A stretch of DNA of 64,000 nt from Streptomyces parvus (GCF_032121415.1 NZ_CP135079.1:1798001-1862000), one strand, 5' to 3'; positions 1-7,273 are shown, numbered from the stretch's first letter. Numbers and translations: made by a program. The notes: a model not told the origin generated them from the sequence alone.

Positions 1-192
1 ACACGCCACGGCCGCACCGGAGCCTCGCCGGTCACCTGGGACAGGGCGGGCGGCCCCTGGTTCGGTAACCAGCTCATGACGCTCACATTGCTTGGCCGGA
101 AGTCTGCGCTGACATTGGTACAGGCCACAGCGGGAAAGCAGGGGGACCAGCTCGCAGCGGTTCTTGAGCGTTCACTCACCCCTGAGGATTAG
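1..192 (+). CDS. C-terminal end of an unrecognised protein (partial)
   Basis: Frame 1 is open from the first base to a TAG at 190-192 and gives 63 residues ending in LERSLTPED. The protein begins outside the window. The tail has a basic Gly-rich start (TRHGRTGASP), an aromatic stretch (GGPWFGNQ) and a hydrophobic/amphipathic helix. I do not recognise the family. It is read co-directionally with the DoxX gene, but a 114-base gap with a candidate promoter separates them, so they need not be one operon. The codon pattern is GC-rich at third positions, which favours real coding, but a 63-codon tail gives weak proof. Confidence 0.5.
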   Translation, partial: TRHGRTGASPVTWDRAGGPWFGNQLMTLTLLGRKSALTLVQATAGKQGDQLAAVLERSLTPED

Positions 193-224
193 GCGGCTTT
201 CAGCCACCCGACAGAATGTTGAAG

Positions 225-254
225 TTGCAAGTACTCGTGAGGTTTCCCTAACCT
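225..254 (+). promoter_or_regulatory. Candidate vegetative promoter for doxX
   Basis: TTGCAA at 225-230 and TAACCT at 249-254 are separated by 18 bases, close to the -35/-10 pattern of the main Streptomyces sigma factor. The start codon lies about 50 bases downstream and is preceded by AAGGAG at 292-297. Seen by eye only. Confidence 0.4.
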
Positions 255-306
255 GAGGCGCCCAGTCGGTTCACGTCCCCACCCCGACCGAAGGAGCCCG
301 CCCCCC

Positions 307-756
307 ATGCTCATCCGCTTGAACCAGGCGCAGCCCTATGTGCTCAGCCTCTTCCGCTTCGTCGTCGGCCTGCTCTTCGCCTTCCACGGCGCCGCCACCC
401 TCTTCGGGGTGCTCGGCGGCGACCAGGCCGAGACCGGTGCCTGGCCCGGCTGGTACGCCGCTCTGATCCAGCTGGTCTGCGGGGCTCTCGTCGCCCTCGG
501 TCTCGGCACCCGTGCCGCGGCGTTCCTCGCCTCGGGCTCGATGGCCTACGCGTACTTCAAGGTGCACCAGCCGGAGGCGTTCCTGCCGCTCCAGAACGGC
601 GGCGAGCCGTCGGCGATGTTCTGCTGGGCGTTCCTGCTGCTGGTCTTCACCGGTCCGGGGGCTGTCGCCCTGGACCGGTTCTTCGGTTCGCGGAGCCCGG
701 CGGCCACCGCCGAGGACACAGCACGGCAGGACAAGGCTCCGGCCGTCTCGGTCTGA
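307..756 (+). CDS. DoxX family membrane protein
   Basis: A 149-residue integral membrane protein of the DoxX family. It opens with a short amphipathic N-terminus, then LSLFRFVVGLLFAFHGAATL, the hydrophobic Arg-containing first segment typical of DoxX. Three more hydrophobic segments follow, around residues 50-70, 73-90 and 105-125, and the tail is charged. The ATG at 307 is preceded by AAGGAG at a suitable distance. DoxX proteins are four-helix membrane proteins. In actinobacteria some act with thiol or oxidative stress systems, but no single reaction can be assigned from sequence. It stands alone between a promoter candidate and a strong hairpin, so it is probably monocistronic. Confidence 0.88.
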   Translation: MLIRLNQAQPYVLSLFRFVVGLLFAFHGAATLFGVLGGDQAETGAWPGWYAALIQLVCGALVALGLGTRAAAFLASGSMAYAYFKVHQPEAFLPLQNGGEPSAMFCWAFLLLVFTGPGAVALDRFFGSRSPAATAEDTARQDKAPAVSV

Positions 757-820
757 CCGGCCCTCCCCGGCCCCCGCGTTCCGGCGCCGACCCGGCGCGC
801 GGCGAGACCGGAGACGTACG

Positions 821-865
821 GCGGCGCCCCGCTCCCCCGAGTCCGCGGAGGGAGCGGGGCGCCGC
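821..865. terminator. Bidirectional terminator hairpin, 16-bp perfect stem
   Basis: GCGGCGCCCCGCTCCC at 821-836 is perfectly complementary to 850-865 with a 13-base loop. It lies between the convergent doxX and SOD-like genes and can end transcription from both sides. There is no long T-tract, as is common for GC-rich actinobacterial hairpins. Confidence 0.8.
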
Positions 866-886
866 GGCGTAGGCCGTGCTACTCCG

Positions 887-1720
887 TCAGGCCCGGCCGT
901 CGGGCCCGAACGGCACCGTGAAGCAGGCGGCCCGCTCCCCCGCACCGCCCTGCCGGTCATGGATGATCACCGACCGTGCCCCGCCCTCCCGGAAGTTCCA
1001 GTCGTGCAGGGCCTCCGCTCCCCCGTCGCCGTCCTCGTCCGTCCGGAAGTCCAGCCACACCTCGTTGACCGGGTCCGCGGCAGCGGACGGGCGGTGCTGG
1101 TAGTGCGGCCCCGCAGCGGCCGGGTCGGCGCCGCAGGGCGAGGTGTGCACGTGCATCCCGTACGCACGGCCGGGCACGAGTCCTTGCAGGCGTGCCCGGA
1201 CCCGGGTGCCGGACGGGCCCGTGAACCGGGTGACCTCGATCCGCGCGCCCGCCGGCACCAGCCGGGTGTCGTACGTCAACGCGTCGGAGGGGACGAACGA
1301 ACCGGGCGGGGAGAACACCCCCGCGGCCCGCATCCACGAACTGCCGCCCATGGCGGCGACGTCGTCCGTGCGGCTCGGGTCCGCCGCAGGAGCGCCGGGC
1401 GCGCCGTGGCCACCGGGGGTGTCACGCACACCGGGGGCGCCGTGGGTGTCACGCACACCGGGGGCGTCGTGGCCGCCGGGGACGTCGTGGGCGCCATGAG
1501 CACCCTGCGTACCGTGCCCGCTCCGGATGGGCTCCTGGGCGACGCCGACGCCCGCGGCGTACGCCAGCGTCAGCAGCGCCGCCGCGCCCGCCAGCACGCC
1601 CGGGACCCGCGAGACGCCCCGACCCCGCGACCTCGTGCCGCCCTCGGGTCCCGCCGTCGGCCACCGTCCCGAAATCGGGTGCGCCGGACCGGGTCCCGTC
1701 CGTACCATCCATGCCGTCAT
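887..1720 (-). CDS. Secreted Cu/Zn superoxide dismutase-like protein
   Basis: A 277-residue exported protein. Residues about 35-60 form a signal-like hydrophobic segment (VLAGAAALLTLAYAAGVGVA) after a long basic N-terminus. Residues about 62-115 are a low-complexity His/Gly/Asp/Ala region with repeated HGA, GGHDAPG and GVRDT units. The C-terminal half is SOD-like, with AYGMHVHTSPCG, GPHYQH, DPVNEVWLDF and ARSVIIHD in order. This matches the metal-binding histidines and the pattern of the Cu/Zn SOD fold, although the family is divergent and activity is not guaranteed. The ATG at 1720 follows GAGGAG six bases upstream. The His-rich insert could bind metal (inference). Confidence 0.82.
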   Translation of the reverse strand: MTAWMVRTGPGPAHPISGRWPTAGPEGGTRSRGRGVSRVPGVLAGAAALLTLAYAAGVGVAQEPIRSGHGTQGAHGAHDVPGGHDAPGVRDTHGAPGVRDTPGGHGAPGAPAADPSRTDDVAAMGGSSWMRAAGVFSPPGSFVPSDALTYDTRLVPAGARIEVTRFTGPSGTRVRARLQGLVPGRAYGMHVHTSPCGADPAAAGPHYQHRPSAAADPVNEVWLDFRTDEDGDGGAEALHDWNFREGGARSVIIHDRQGGAGERAACFTVPFGPDGRA

Positions 1721-1918
1721 GCGCTGCTCCTCGCTCGTGCCGGTCGTTCTCCCCGCCTAACGGGCGCATGGCCGTCAGGTGTACGTGACCTGCACAACAT
1801 CACCCGCCCTGGGCGATCCCGTCAGAGGCCCCACGCGTACGCTGTACAGCTGAACCTGCCGCCCCTGCCGCTCCCCTGCGACCGTCGCGGCGTCGACACG
1901 ATCGGGGAGTCGTAGACG

Positions 1919-2584
1919 GTGTTGGAGAGTGTGGCTGCGCTGACCAGCAGCCCATGGATCTACGTGGTGGTCGCCGCCTCCGTCCTCCTGGACGTCTTCC
2001 TGCCCCTCCTGCCCAGCGGTGTTCTCGTCATCACGGCGGCCACGGCGGCGGCAGCGGGCTCCACCACCGTCAACGGCTCCGGTGAGGGCGCCGGCGGGCA
2101 GGTCCCCTCGCTCGTCGTCCTGATCCTGTGCGCGGCCACCGCATCGGTGCTCGGCGACCTCGTCGCCTACCGGCTCGCCTGGCGCGGGGGCGACCGGCTG
2201 GACCGGGCCATCGCCCGCTCCCGGCGTCTGACCAGCGCGCAGGAACGTCTCGGAGCGGCACTGAGCCGGGGCGGGGGCGCGCTGGTGGTCATCGCCCGGT
2301 TCGCCCCCGCCGGCCGCTCCGTGGTCTCCCTCGGCGCGGGTGCCGCGCACCGCAGGAAGCGGGACTTCCTCCCCTGGTCCGCGCTGGCGGGCCTGGCCTG
2401 GGCCGGTTACAGCGTGGGCCTCGGCTACTTCGGCGGCCGGTGGCTGGGCTCGACGTGGTTCGGCACGGCCGTCTCGGTGCTGGCCCTGTTCGTGGCGGGC
2501 GCCCTGGCCGCGTTCGTGGTCAAGCGCCCCGCGACGCGCCCCGTATCTCCAGCCCGTCGAGCAGCTTCATCGTCGCTGCGGTGA
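1919..2584 (+). CDS. DedA family (SNARE-associated) membrane protein
   Basis: A 221-residue DedA/VTT-type membrane protein starting at GTG 1919. Visible elements are an N-terminal re-entrant hydrophobic segment with the family-like LLDVFLPLLPSGVLVI, then LILCAATASVLGDLVAYRLA (the conserved Gly-Asp in helix 2), then VIARFAPAGRSVVSLGAGAA, the family's F-x-P-x-x-R motif. Two C-terminal helices end in a basic tail. DedA proteins are linked to phospholipid (undecaprenyl-phosphate or phosphatidylethanolamine) flipping, as established family knowledge. The last 65 bases overlap the oppositely oriented DUF2277 gene tail-to-tail. The basic Ser/Arg tail may therefore be an extension past the ancestral end. 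Confidence 0.87.
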   Translation: MLESVAALTSSPWIYVVVAASVLLDVFLPLLPSGVLVITAATAAAAGSTTVNGSGEGAGGQVPSLVVLILCAATASVLGDLVAYRLAWRGGDRLDRAIARSRRLTSAQERLGAALSRGGGALVVIARFAPAGRSVVSLGAGAAHRRKRDFLPWSALAGLAWAGYSVGLGYFGGRWLGSTWFGTAVSVLALFVAGALAAFVVKRPATRPVSPARRAASSSLR

Positions 2585-2744
2585 TCTCGTCGACGGCACG
2601 GTCGAACACCTCCCGGTTGTGCGCGGCGGGCGCGCGGAACCCGGAGACCTTGCGTACGTACTGAAGGGCGGCGGCCCGCATGTCCTCCTCGGTGGCCTCC
2701 TCGGGGAGAGCGGGCGGGCGGAGCGTCTTGATGCTGCGGCACAT
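2520..2744 (-). CDS. DUF2277 family small protein
   Basis: A 74-residue protein beginning MCRSIKTLRPP, the hallmark N-terminus of DUF2277, so the start is placed at ATG 2744 and not at the longer open frame. The rest is a predicted helical bundle (EEDMRAAALQYVRKVSGF, then NREVFDRAVDEITAATMKLL). The function of the family is unknown. Some members are noted as carrying a conserved Cys near the N-terminus, and C2 here fits. It overlaps the DedA gene end by 65 bases on the opposite strand, and a terminator-like hairpin lies just upstream of its start. Confidence 0.85.
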   Translation of the reverse strand: MCRSIKTLRPPALPEEATEEDMRAAALQYVRKVSGFRAPAAHNREVFDRAVDEITAATMKLLDGLEIRGASRGA

Positions 2745-2775
2745 GACTCCAGTGTGGACCGCCCCACTGACAACG

Positions 2776-2804
2776 GACACCCGGCCGCCCCGCGGCCGGG
2801 TGTC
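2776..2804 (-). terminator. Terminator hairpin after the DUF7144 gene
   Basis: GACACCCGGCCG at 2776-2787 pairs perfectly with 2793-2804 around a 5-base loop. It follows the end of the minus-strand DUF7144 gene by 33 bases and precedes the DUF2277 start, so it would insulate the two genes. Confidence 0.75.
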
Positions 2805-2837
2805 GCTCCGCCTGCGCTCACTCCCCGCGCCGGTCGC

Positions 2838-3296
2838 TCAGCTGCTCCGCGCCCGGTCGTCCCTGCCCGACCGGTCGGTGCACAGGGCCCAGATGACGAA
2901 GACGTCGATCGCGATGGTGACGATGGCCCAGACCGGGGTGTACGGGAGCCACATGAAGTTGGCGATGAGGTTCAGGGAGGCGAGGGCGACGCCCGCTCCG
3001 CGGGCCCAGGCCGCACCCTTGAGGATGCCCAGGCCCACGAGGACGAGGACCACTCCGAGGATGAGGTGGATCCAGCCCCACGAGGTGACGTTGAACTTGA
3101 AGACGTAGTCGTTGATCCGCGTGTAGACGTCGTTCGAGGCGATCCCCGCGATGCCCTTCAGCACTCCGAGGACACCGTCCACGAAGAGCAGGACACCGGC
3201 GAACACCGTTCCTCCGGCCGCCCACGGGCTGCCCGGGCGGGGTTCGGCGGGGCGCGAGGCGGCGGGCGGGGGCTGGGATGTGCTGGACTGCGACAT
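2838..3296 (-). CDS. DUF7144-type four-helix membrane protein
   Basis: A 152-residue membrane protein starting MSQSSTSQPPP. The ATG at 3296 has AAGGAG 5-6 bases upstream, which fixes the start against a longer upstream reading. After a Pro/Ala/Ser-rich cytoplasmic N-terminus there are four hydrophobic segments. The first carries GTVFAGVLLFVDGVLGVLKG and the second follows YTRINDYVFKFNVTSWGWIH, a signature seen in the actinobacterial DUF7144 family. It ends with ALCTDRSGRDDRARSS. No biochemical role is known. It appears monocistronic, with a hairpin downstream. Confidence 0.85.
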   Translation of the reverse strand: MSQSSTSQPPPAASRPAEPRPGSPWAAGGTVFAGVLLFVDGVLGVLKGIAGIASNDVYTRINDYVFKFNVTSWGWIHLILGVVLVLVGLGILKGAAWARGAGVALASLNLIANFMWLPYTPVWAIVTIAIDVFVIWALCTDRSGRDDRARSS

Positions 3297-3464
3297 GAGG
3301 ACTCCTTGGCCGGAGCAGGCGCCGGTGCAGCCGGAACGGATGCCGGGCGCCTGCTGCCCTGACCCGCCCTGGAGGTGCGGGCAGATCAGCTCCGACGTTC
3401 CTCGCGGCCTCCGGGTGCAGCCAGCGGGACGCACCCGTTCGGGTGAAGGGTCACGGTGCGCTGG

Positions 3465-3812
3465 TCACGGCGCGCTGACCGTGACGACGCGCCCTTGGGC
3501 GTCGACGGTGAGCGCCTCCCGTTCGACGCGGTTGACCAGGGCGGTACCGGCCCCGCACGACGCCCCACACCAGGCACGAGAAGACGGTGAGGAAGGCGTG
3601 CAGCACGTGGTTGACCGGCTGCCCGCGCACCAGCACCGCCTGGCTCCCGGAGCGGGACTCGACGCGCCAGCCGCTCGCGAGGCGCCGGCTGACGACCCAG
3701 TCCAGATGAGCGCCCGCTGCGTCGCGTCGGGAGGGTCGCGCCCGGCGTCCCCGGCGACGCGACAGCCGGGCGGTGGTTCGACCGACGCGCTCTCCCGTCG
3801 ACGACGCTTCAC
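3465..3812 (-). pseudogene. Frameshifted small membrane protein (apparent pseudogene)
   Basis: Two adjacent minus-strand frames carry parts of one recognisable protein. One frame (about 3710-3570) reads DWVVSRRLASGWRVESRSG then VRGQPVNHVLHAFLTVFS. The other frame continues with TALVNRVEREALTVDAQG and stops at 3465. Together these resemble the common Streptomyces family of short proteins with a basic soluble N-terminus, NHVLHxxLTxFTxGLW and a membrane helix. The switch falls around 3560-3575 in a GC run and equals a one-base indel. A second shift would be needed to link to the GTG at 3812. It may be a true pseudogene or a base-call error; a corrected reading would be about 85-110 residues. Confidence 0.6.
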
Positions 3813-3816
3813 GGGA

Positions 3817-4035
3817 TCACCCCCAGGTGTCGAGGTCGCCGCCGCGCCATTCGATCAGCCCGGGCCGGTCCAGCTCGACGATCTTGTCGGGCCCGGGGGC
3901 GAACCCGGCGGCCTGCAGCAGCGCGGCCACCTCGCCCCGCCCGTGCGCCAGGCCCACGATCTGGCCGTGCACGGTGACCCGCCGTCCTCCGGTCGCGGAA
4001 GGCGGATAGACGATCACGGGCGGGTGCTCGGCCAT
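3817..4035 (-). CDS. Small conserved hypothetical protein
   Basis: A 72-residue protein read from ATG 4035, beginning MAEHPPVIVYPPSATGGRR and ending IEWRGGDLDTWG. The longer open frame upstream is low-complexity Arg/Ala sequence and is unlikely to be translated. The pattern VIVYPP...GRRV.V.G...GLA, then a short helix, then LIEWRGG, recurs in Streptomyces as a small cytoplasmic protein of unknown role (recollection, not a search). Its stop is five bases from the candidate GTG of the frameshifted membrane gene, which suggests the two were once an operon. Confidence 0.7.
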   Translation of the reverse strand: MAEHPPVIVYPPSATGGRRVTVHGQIVGLAHGRGEVAALLQAAGFAPGPDKIVELDRPGLIEWRGGDLDTWG

Positions 4036-4060
4036 GCCTCCACGGTGCCCCGGGCACTGA

Positions 4061-4150
4061 CCCCGCGCATCCCGGGAGGCGAGCGTCGCGCACGCCCGGG
4101 AGGTGGGCCGCGCGCAGGCCCGGGAGGCGGACCGCGCGCACACCGGGGGC
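4061..4150. repeat. 24-bp imperfect tandem repeat
   Basis: CCCGGGAGG recurs at 4071-4079, 4095-4103 and 4119-4127, exactly every 24 bases. Each copy is preceded by a CGCGCA-like stretch, and a fourth degenerate unit lies near 4143. It lies in the 214-base divergent gap between the 72-residue gene and the phosphatase gene. It might fold or bind a protein; no function is evident. Confidence 0.6.
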
Positions 4151-4249
4151 AGGGCTCTTCCCCCCTCTCTGTCCACGGAACCGCCCGGACGCGGCCCGAC
4201 GTCCCCGAAGACGTTCGTACGATCATGAACCGCGACGGAGGACCCGCCC

Positions 4250-4873
4250 ATGACGGCAACGGCTGCCCGCTATCTGTACGTGACCCGTCACGGCCAGGCC
4301 TCAGAGGACGAGACCATGCTGACGGAGGCCGGCCGCCGTCAGGCCGCTCTGCTCGGGGAGCGGCTGCGCGGGGTGCCGATCACGGCGGTCCACCACGGCC
4401 CGCTCCCCCGTGCCGAGCAGACGGCGCGGCTGATGGGCGAGCAGCTGCCGGGTGTTCCCCTGCTGCGGTCCGAACCGGCGGGTGACTACATCCCGTACCT
4501 GCCGTCACGGGAGGAGCTGCCGGCGGAGTCGGCCGATCGGACCCTCGCCCGGCTGGCCGAATTCCCGGCGGCGGAACGCGAGCTGGGCCCCGGTCTCGCG
4601 GAGGAGGCGCTCGCGCGGTTCACGGGAACGGTCGAGGGCGACGAACCCCGCCATGAACTCCTCGTCACCCACAACTTCCTCGTCGGCTGGCTCGTCCGGG
4701 CCGCGCTGGACGCCCCGAAGTGGCGCTGGCTGGGCCTCCACCACGCCAACGCCGGGCTGACCGTGATCCGTTACTCGCCCGGCCGGCCCCCGGCGCTCCT
4801 CCTGTTCAACGACACCGGCCATCTGCCCGCCGAACTCCGCTGGACCGGCTTCCCGCCCGAGGAGCGCATCTGA
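4250..4873 (+). CDS. Histidine phosphatase (phosphoglycerate mutase-like)
   Basis: A 207-residue cytosolic member of the histidine phosphatase superfamily. The phosphorylated histidine lies in VTRHGQAS (R13-H14-G15). The second pocket is VHHGPLPRAEQTA with its Arg, and the second catalytic histidine is H141 in LLVTHNFLVGW. The length is usual for the branch. Substrate cannot be told from sequence; members dephosphorylate sugars, nucleotides or proteins. The ATG at 4250 follows a GGAGG-like site (cgacggaggac). It is transcribed away from the small genes at its left and converges on the inositol-phosphatase-like gene 30 bases downstream. Confidence 0.9.
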   Translation: MTATAARYLYVTRHGQASEDETMLTEAGRRQAALLGERLRGVPITAVHHGPLPRAEQTARLMGEQLPGVPLLRSEPAGDYIPYLPSREELPAESADRTLARLAEFPAAERELGPGLAEEALARFTGTVEGDEPRHELLVTHNFLVGWLVRAALDAPKWRWLGLHHANAGLTVIRYSPGRPPALLLFNDTGHLPAELRWTGFPPEERI

Positions 4874-4903
4874 GCCGGGACGCGCGCGGGTCACGGACGG
4901 AGG

Positions 4904-5716
4904 TCAACTCCCCTGCCCGCGAACGCCGATCATCGCCATGAGCAGTTCGTGCGTCCCGGCGTCCGCGGCCACGACGAGCCCCCGGCCGCCCGGTCCGACC
5001 GGTGCGCCGTCGATTCCGGTGACGACGCAGCCGGCGGCCCGGCACAGGGCGATCCCGGCGGCGAAGTGCACGCTCCCGCTCAGGTCGCCGCCGTCCGTGA
5101 CGTAGGCGGCCCGCTTGCCCGCCGCGACCCAGGCCAGCGCCAGCGTCGTGGAGACGACGCGCGGGCGGAAGTTCTCGACGAACCCGGGGTGGCCGAGCAG
5201 GTCGACGGCCCGGAAGCCGGGCGCGCTCGGGAAGGGCGGGTCGAGGTTCACATCCACGAGCCGGGTGTCCGCCGCGGGCGCCAACCGCCGCTCGTCGCCC
5301 TCCGCACCGGACCGGACCCGGGCGGTCTCGCCGTCGGTGAGGAAGACCTCGCCGCTGAACGGATCGGCCACGGCGGCCGGACCGTTGCGCAACACCACGT
5401 TGACGGCGACGAGTCGGGACCCGACGGCGTAGTTGAGCGTCCCGCACAAGGGGTCCACCAGCCACTCCCGCTCCGCGTCGGCCGCCCCCTGCCGGCCGCC
5501 CTCCTCACCGTGCACCGCGTCCCCGGGGCGGGCGGCGCGGATGACGTCGAGGATCGCCTGCTCGGCGGCCAGGTCGACGTCGGTGGCGAAGTCCCCGGAG
5601 CCCTTGTCGATACGGGAGTGGGGCCGCCCGTACCGGGCCCGCACGACCTCCGCCCCGGCCAGCGCGGCGGCTGCCGCGAGCTCGGTGTCCGTCGGGCTCG
5701 TGAATGAGTCGATCAC
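4904..5716 (-). CDS. Inositol monophosphatase-like protein with altered metal ligands
   Basis: A 270-residue protein of the FIG/IMPase superfamily, starting at GTG 5716. It has the GEE-type acidic motif (HGEEGG, residues 69-74) and an A-motif at residues 88-96. There the usual D-P-x-D-G-T reads DPLCGTLNY, with Cys91 replacing the second metal-binding Asp. The B-motif, normally W-D-x-A-A-G, reads VHFAAG, with His217 replacing Asp. Both substituted residues bind catalytic Mg2+ in known enzymes, so this may be a pseudo-phosphatase or use another metal. The start overlaps the stop of the upstream GNAT gene by four bases (GTGA), so the two are translationally coupled. Confidence 0.82.
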   Translation of the reverse strand: MIDSFTSPTDTELAAAAALAGAEVVRARYGRPHSRIDKGSGDFATDVDLAAEQAILDVIRAARPGDAVHGEEGGRQGAADAEREWLVDPLCGTLNYAVGSRLVAVNVVLRNGPAAVADPFSGEVFLTDGETARVRSGAEGDERRLAPAADTRLVDVNLDPPFPSAPGFRAVDLLGHPGFVENFRPRVVSTTLALAWVAAGKRAAYVTDGGDLSGSVHFAAGIALCRAAGCVVTGIDGAPVGPGGRGLVVAADAGTHELLMAMIGVRGQGS

Positions 5717-6366
5717 GCCCCCTCCCGACGGCCGAGGAGCAGCGCCTCCGAGCCGACTGGCCGGAATCCGGCGGCCTGGAACGCCCGGATGCTGCGCGCG
5801 TTGCCCGCGGCCTGCTGCGACCAGAGCGGTTCACCCGGGGGCACCAGATGCCGGGCGGCGGCGGCGAGGGCGCGCCCGAGCCCCCGGTGCCGGGCGTCCT
5901 CGTCCAGCTCGACGGCCACCTCCCAACGACCCGCCACACCGCGCCCGAGCACCAGCACTCCCCCGTCGGCCTCCCACATCCGCACCCCGTCCCGGCGCCG
6001 ACGGGCGCTGATCACCCGGGGGTGCACGGGATCGATGACCTCCCGCAGCTCCAGGCCGGGTCCACCGGGCAGGGAGGACGCCACGGTCAGGAGGTCGATC
6101 GTGTCGGTGGTCCGCCCGGTGCGTTCCAGGAAGGCCGACAGGAAGCGCGGATGCATGGTCGCGGCCAACGGGTCGCAGTCCAGGGCGGCCAGCGTCGCAC
6201 GGACCCACGCGGGGTCCTCATCGGTGAACACGACCGAGTGCGCGGTGAAGGCGATTACTCCTGTGTCGCGGCCGCTCGGCGCGGGGACCACGGTCGTCCT
6301 TCCATCGGTCTCCGGAAACCGCCCGCACGCCGCCCCCTCCAGGATCTCCGCCAGCGTCCGCCCCAT
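5713..6366 (-). CDS. GNAT family N-acetyltransferase
   Basis: A 217-residue protein starting MGRTLAEILEG at ATG 6366, preceded by a G-rich site (GAGGGGGC). The C-terminal half holds the GNAT fold: WEVAVELDEDARHRGLGRAL, with the R-x-x-G-x-G/A acetyl-CoA loop, then NARSIRAFQAAGFRPVGSE, the typical last helix and strand. The N-terminal half (about 110 residues, with TVVPAPSGRDTGVIAFTAHS and an Asp/Pro-rich segment) resembles proteins that pair a ligand-binding domain with a GNAT domain. Substrate is unknown. It is coupled to the IMPase-like gene by a GTGA overlap. Confidence 0.85.
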   Translation of the reverse strand: MGRTLAEILEGAACGRFPETDGRTTVVPAPSGRDTGVIAFTAHSVVFTDEDPAWVRATLAALDCDPLAATMHPRFLSAFLERTGRTTDTIDLLTVASSLPGGPGLELREVIDPVHPRVISARRRRDGVRMWEADGGVLVLGRGVAGRWEVAVELDEDARHRGLGRALAAAARHLVPPGEPLWSQQAAGNARSIRAFQAAGFRPVGSEALLLGRREGA

Positions 6367-6514
6367 CAACTGCCCCCTCGTCCTTGGCCGTCCGGTCCGG
6401 CCGTCGCCCCGCCGTGTCACCGCACGGCCCGATGGGCGACGCGACGAGAGCCGCCCGCGCGGGAGAAACTCGGATCGGCCTCCAACGGGCAACGGCAGAA
6501 GGGACGATAACCCC

Positions 6515-6583
6515 ATGACCGATGAAGATCTGTTCGAGCCCGACCACCGCGACCGAAGCGAGACCGACGGGGATCACGCCTGA
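6515..6583 (+). CDS. 22-residue acidic leader peptide ORF
   Basis: ATG 6515 opens a 22-codon reading frame (MTDEDLFEPDHRDRSETDGD...) ending in TGA at 6581-6583. The last A is the first base of the next gene's ATG (TGATG), so the reading frame is perfectly placed for translational coupling. The peptide has 10 Asp/Glu residues and is hydrophilic. I do not recognise it. It could be a real micro-protein or only a coupling leader; the short length limits certainty. Confidence 0.5.
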   Translation: MTDEDLFEPDHRDRSETDGDHA

Positions 6584-7101
6584 TGTGGGAGAGCGCCATC
6601 GCCGTCATAGGCACCCTCGCCGGCGGGCTCCTCGTCACGATCACCCAGCAGATGACCGACCGGCGCCGGCAGCGCGAGCAGCACCGCGAGCGCGTCGCCG
6701 ACCTCACCGGCCAGCTCCTGAGCGCCGCGCTCCGCTACCGCCAGCTGTACTGGCTCCGGGTGGACGCCCGCCGGGCGGGAGAGCCGGACCCCGTCGTCCG
6801 GGCGGATTTCTACCAGGCCCGCAGTGATGTGACCGAGGCCCGGGACCGGCTGGCCCTGGCCGTCACCGACGAGACCTTGCTCCGGGCGGCCGGACGCGCT
6901 GCGTGGAGTGCCCTGGATCTGAGTGATATCGACCCCGGCGTCCCGGAGGACGGCCGCTACACGCCCGAGATCGAGGCCCGGCTCGAAGCGGCGCGGCAGC
7001 GTACGCACAACGCCCACACCGAGCTGCGGCAGGCGGCCGCCGGCTACGGCACCGCGTCGGCCCCTGGCCGTGCCGTCGACACACGGGCGCAGTCCACCTG
7101 A
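6583..7101 (+). CDS. Membrane-anchored coiled-coil protein (KilB-like)
   Basis: A 172-residue protein. Residues 1-25 form one hydrophobic anchor (SAIAVIGTLAGGLLVTITQQ). A long charged helical region follows (about 30-75, MTDRRRQREQHRERVADL), with further helices rich in Arg, Glu and Ala to the end. This layout is like KilB-type proteins of Streptomyces integrative plasmids such as pSAM2, and of related small orphan genes. The match is by layout and memory, not a demonstrated motif. It sits about 100 bases from tRNA-Val, a common integration site, but no integrase or replication gene is nearby. Its ATG overlaps the 22-residue ORF. Confidence 0.7.
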   Translation: MWESAIAVIGTLAGGLLVTITQQMTDRRRQREQHRERVADLTGQLLSAALRYRQLYWLRVDARRAGEPDPVVRADFYQARSDVTEARDRLALAVTDETLLRAAGRAAWSALDLSDIDPGVPEDGRYTPEIEARLEAARQRTHNAHTELRQAAAGYGTASAPGRAVDTRAQST

Positions 7102-7139
7102 CGACCCTGTGGACTCCCAGGAGGCTTCCGGCACGAGAA

Positions 7140-7169
7140 GGCCCCCCGACCGATCACGACTGGGGGGCC
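7140..7169. terminator. Bidirectional terminator, GGCCCCCC stem
   Basis: GGCCCCCC at 7140-7147 pairs with 7162-7169. It lies between the KilB-like gene and tRNA-Val, which converge on it, and can end both transcripts. It is followed by AAACAGG. Confidence 0.75.
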
Positions 7170-7201
7170 CAAACAGGCTCTCACCTGCTACTTGTCCTCG
7201 G

Positions 7202-7273
7202 TGGGCGCGGACGGTTTCGAACCGCCGACATCTGCTTTGTAAGAGCAGCGCTCTACCCCTGAGCTACGCACCC
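7202..7273 (-). tRNA. tRNA-Val (anticodon UAC)
   Basis: A complete 72-base tRNA folds on the minus strand. The 7-bp acceptor stem GGGTGCG pairs with CGCGCCC and is followed by discriminator A. The D-arm is GCTC...GAGC, and the anticodon stem CTGCT/AGCAG encloses loop CTTACAA with anticodon TAC. The T-arm includes GGTTCGAAACC. The UAC anticodon reads GUA-type Val codons. It has no encoded CCA. Confidence 0.97.

Noticed and set aside
6515-7273. Integrated plasmid or prophage at tRNA-Val
   Set aside because: No integrase, excisionase, replication or phage gene is visible, and no second copy of the tRNA end was noticed.
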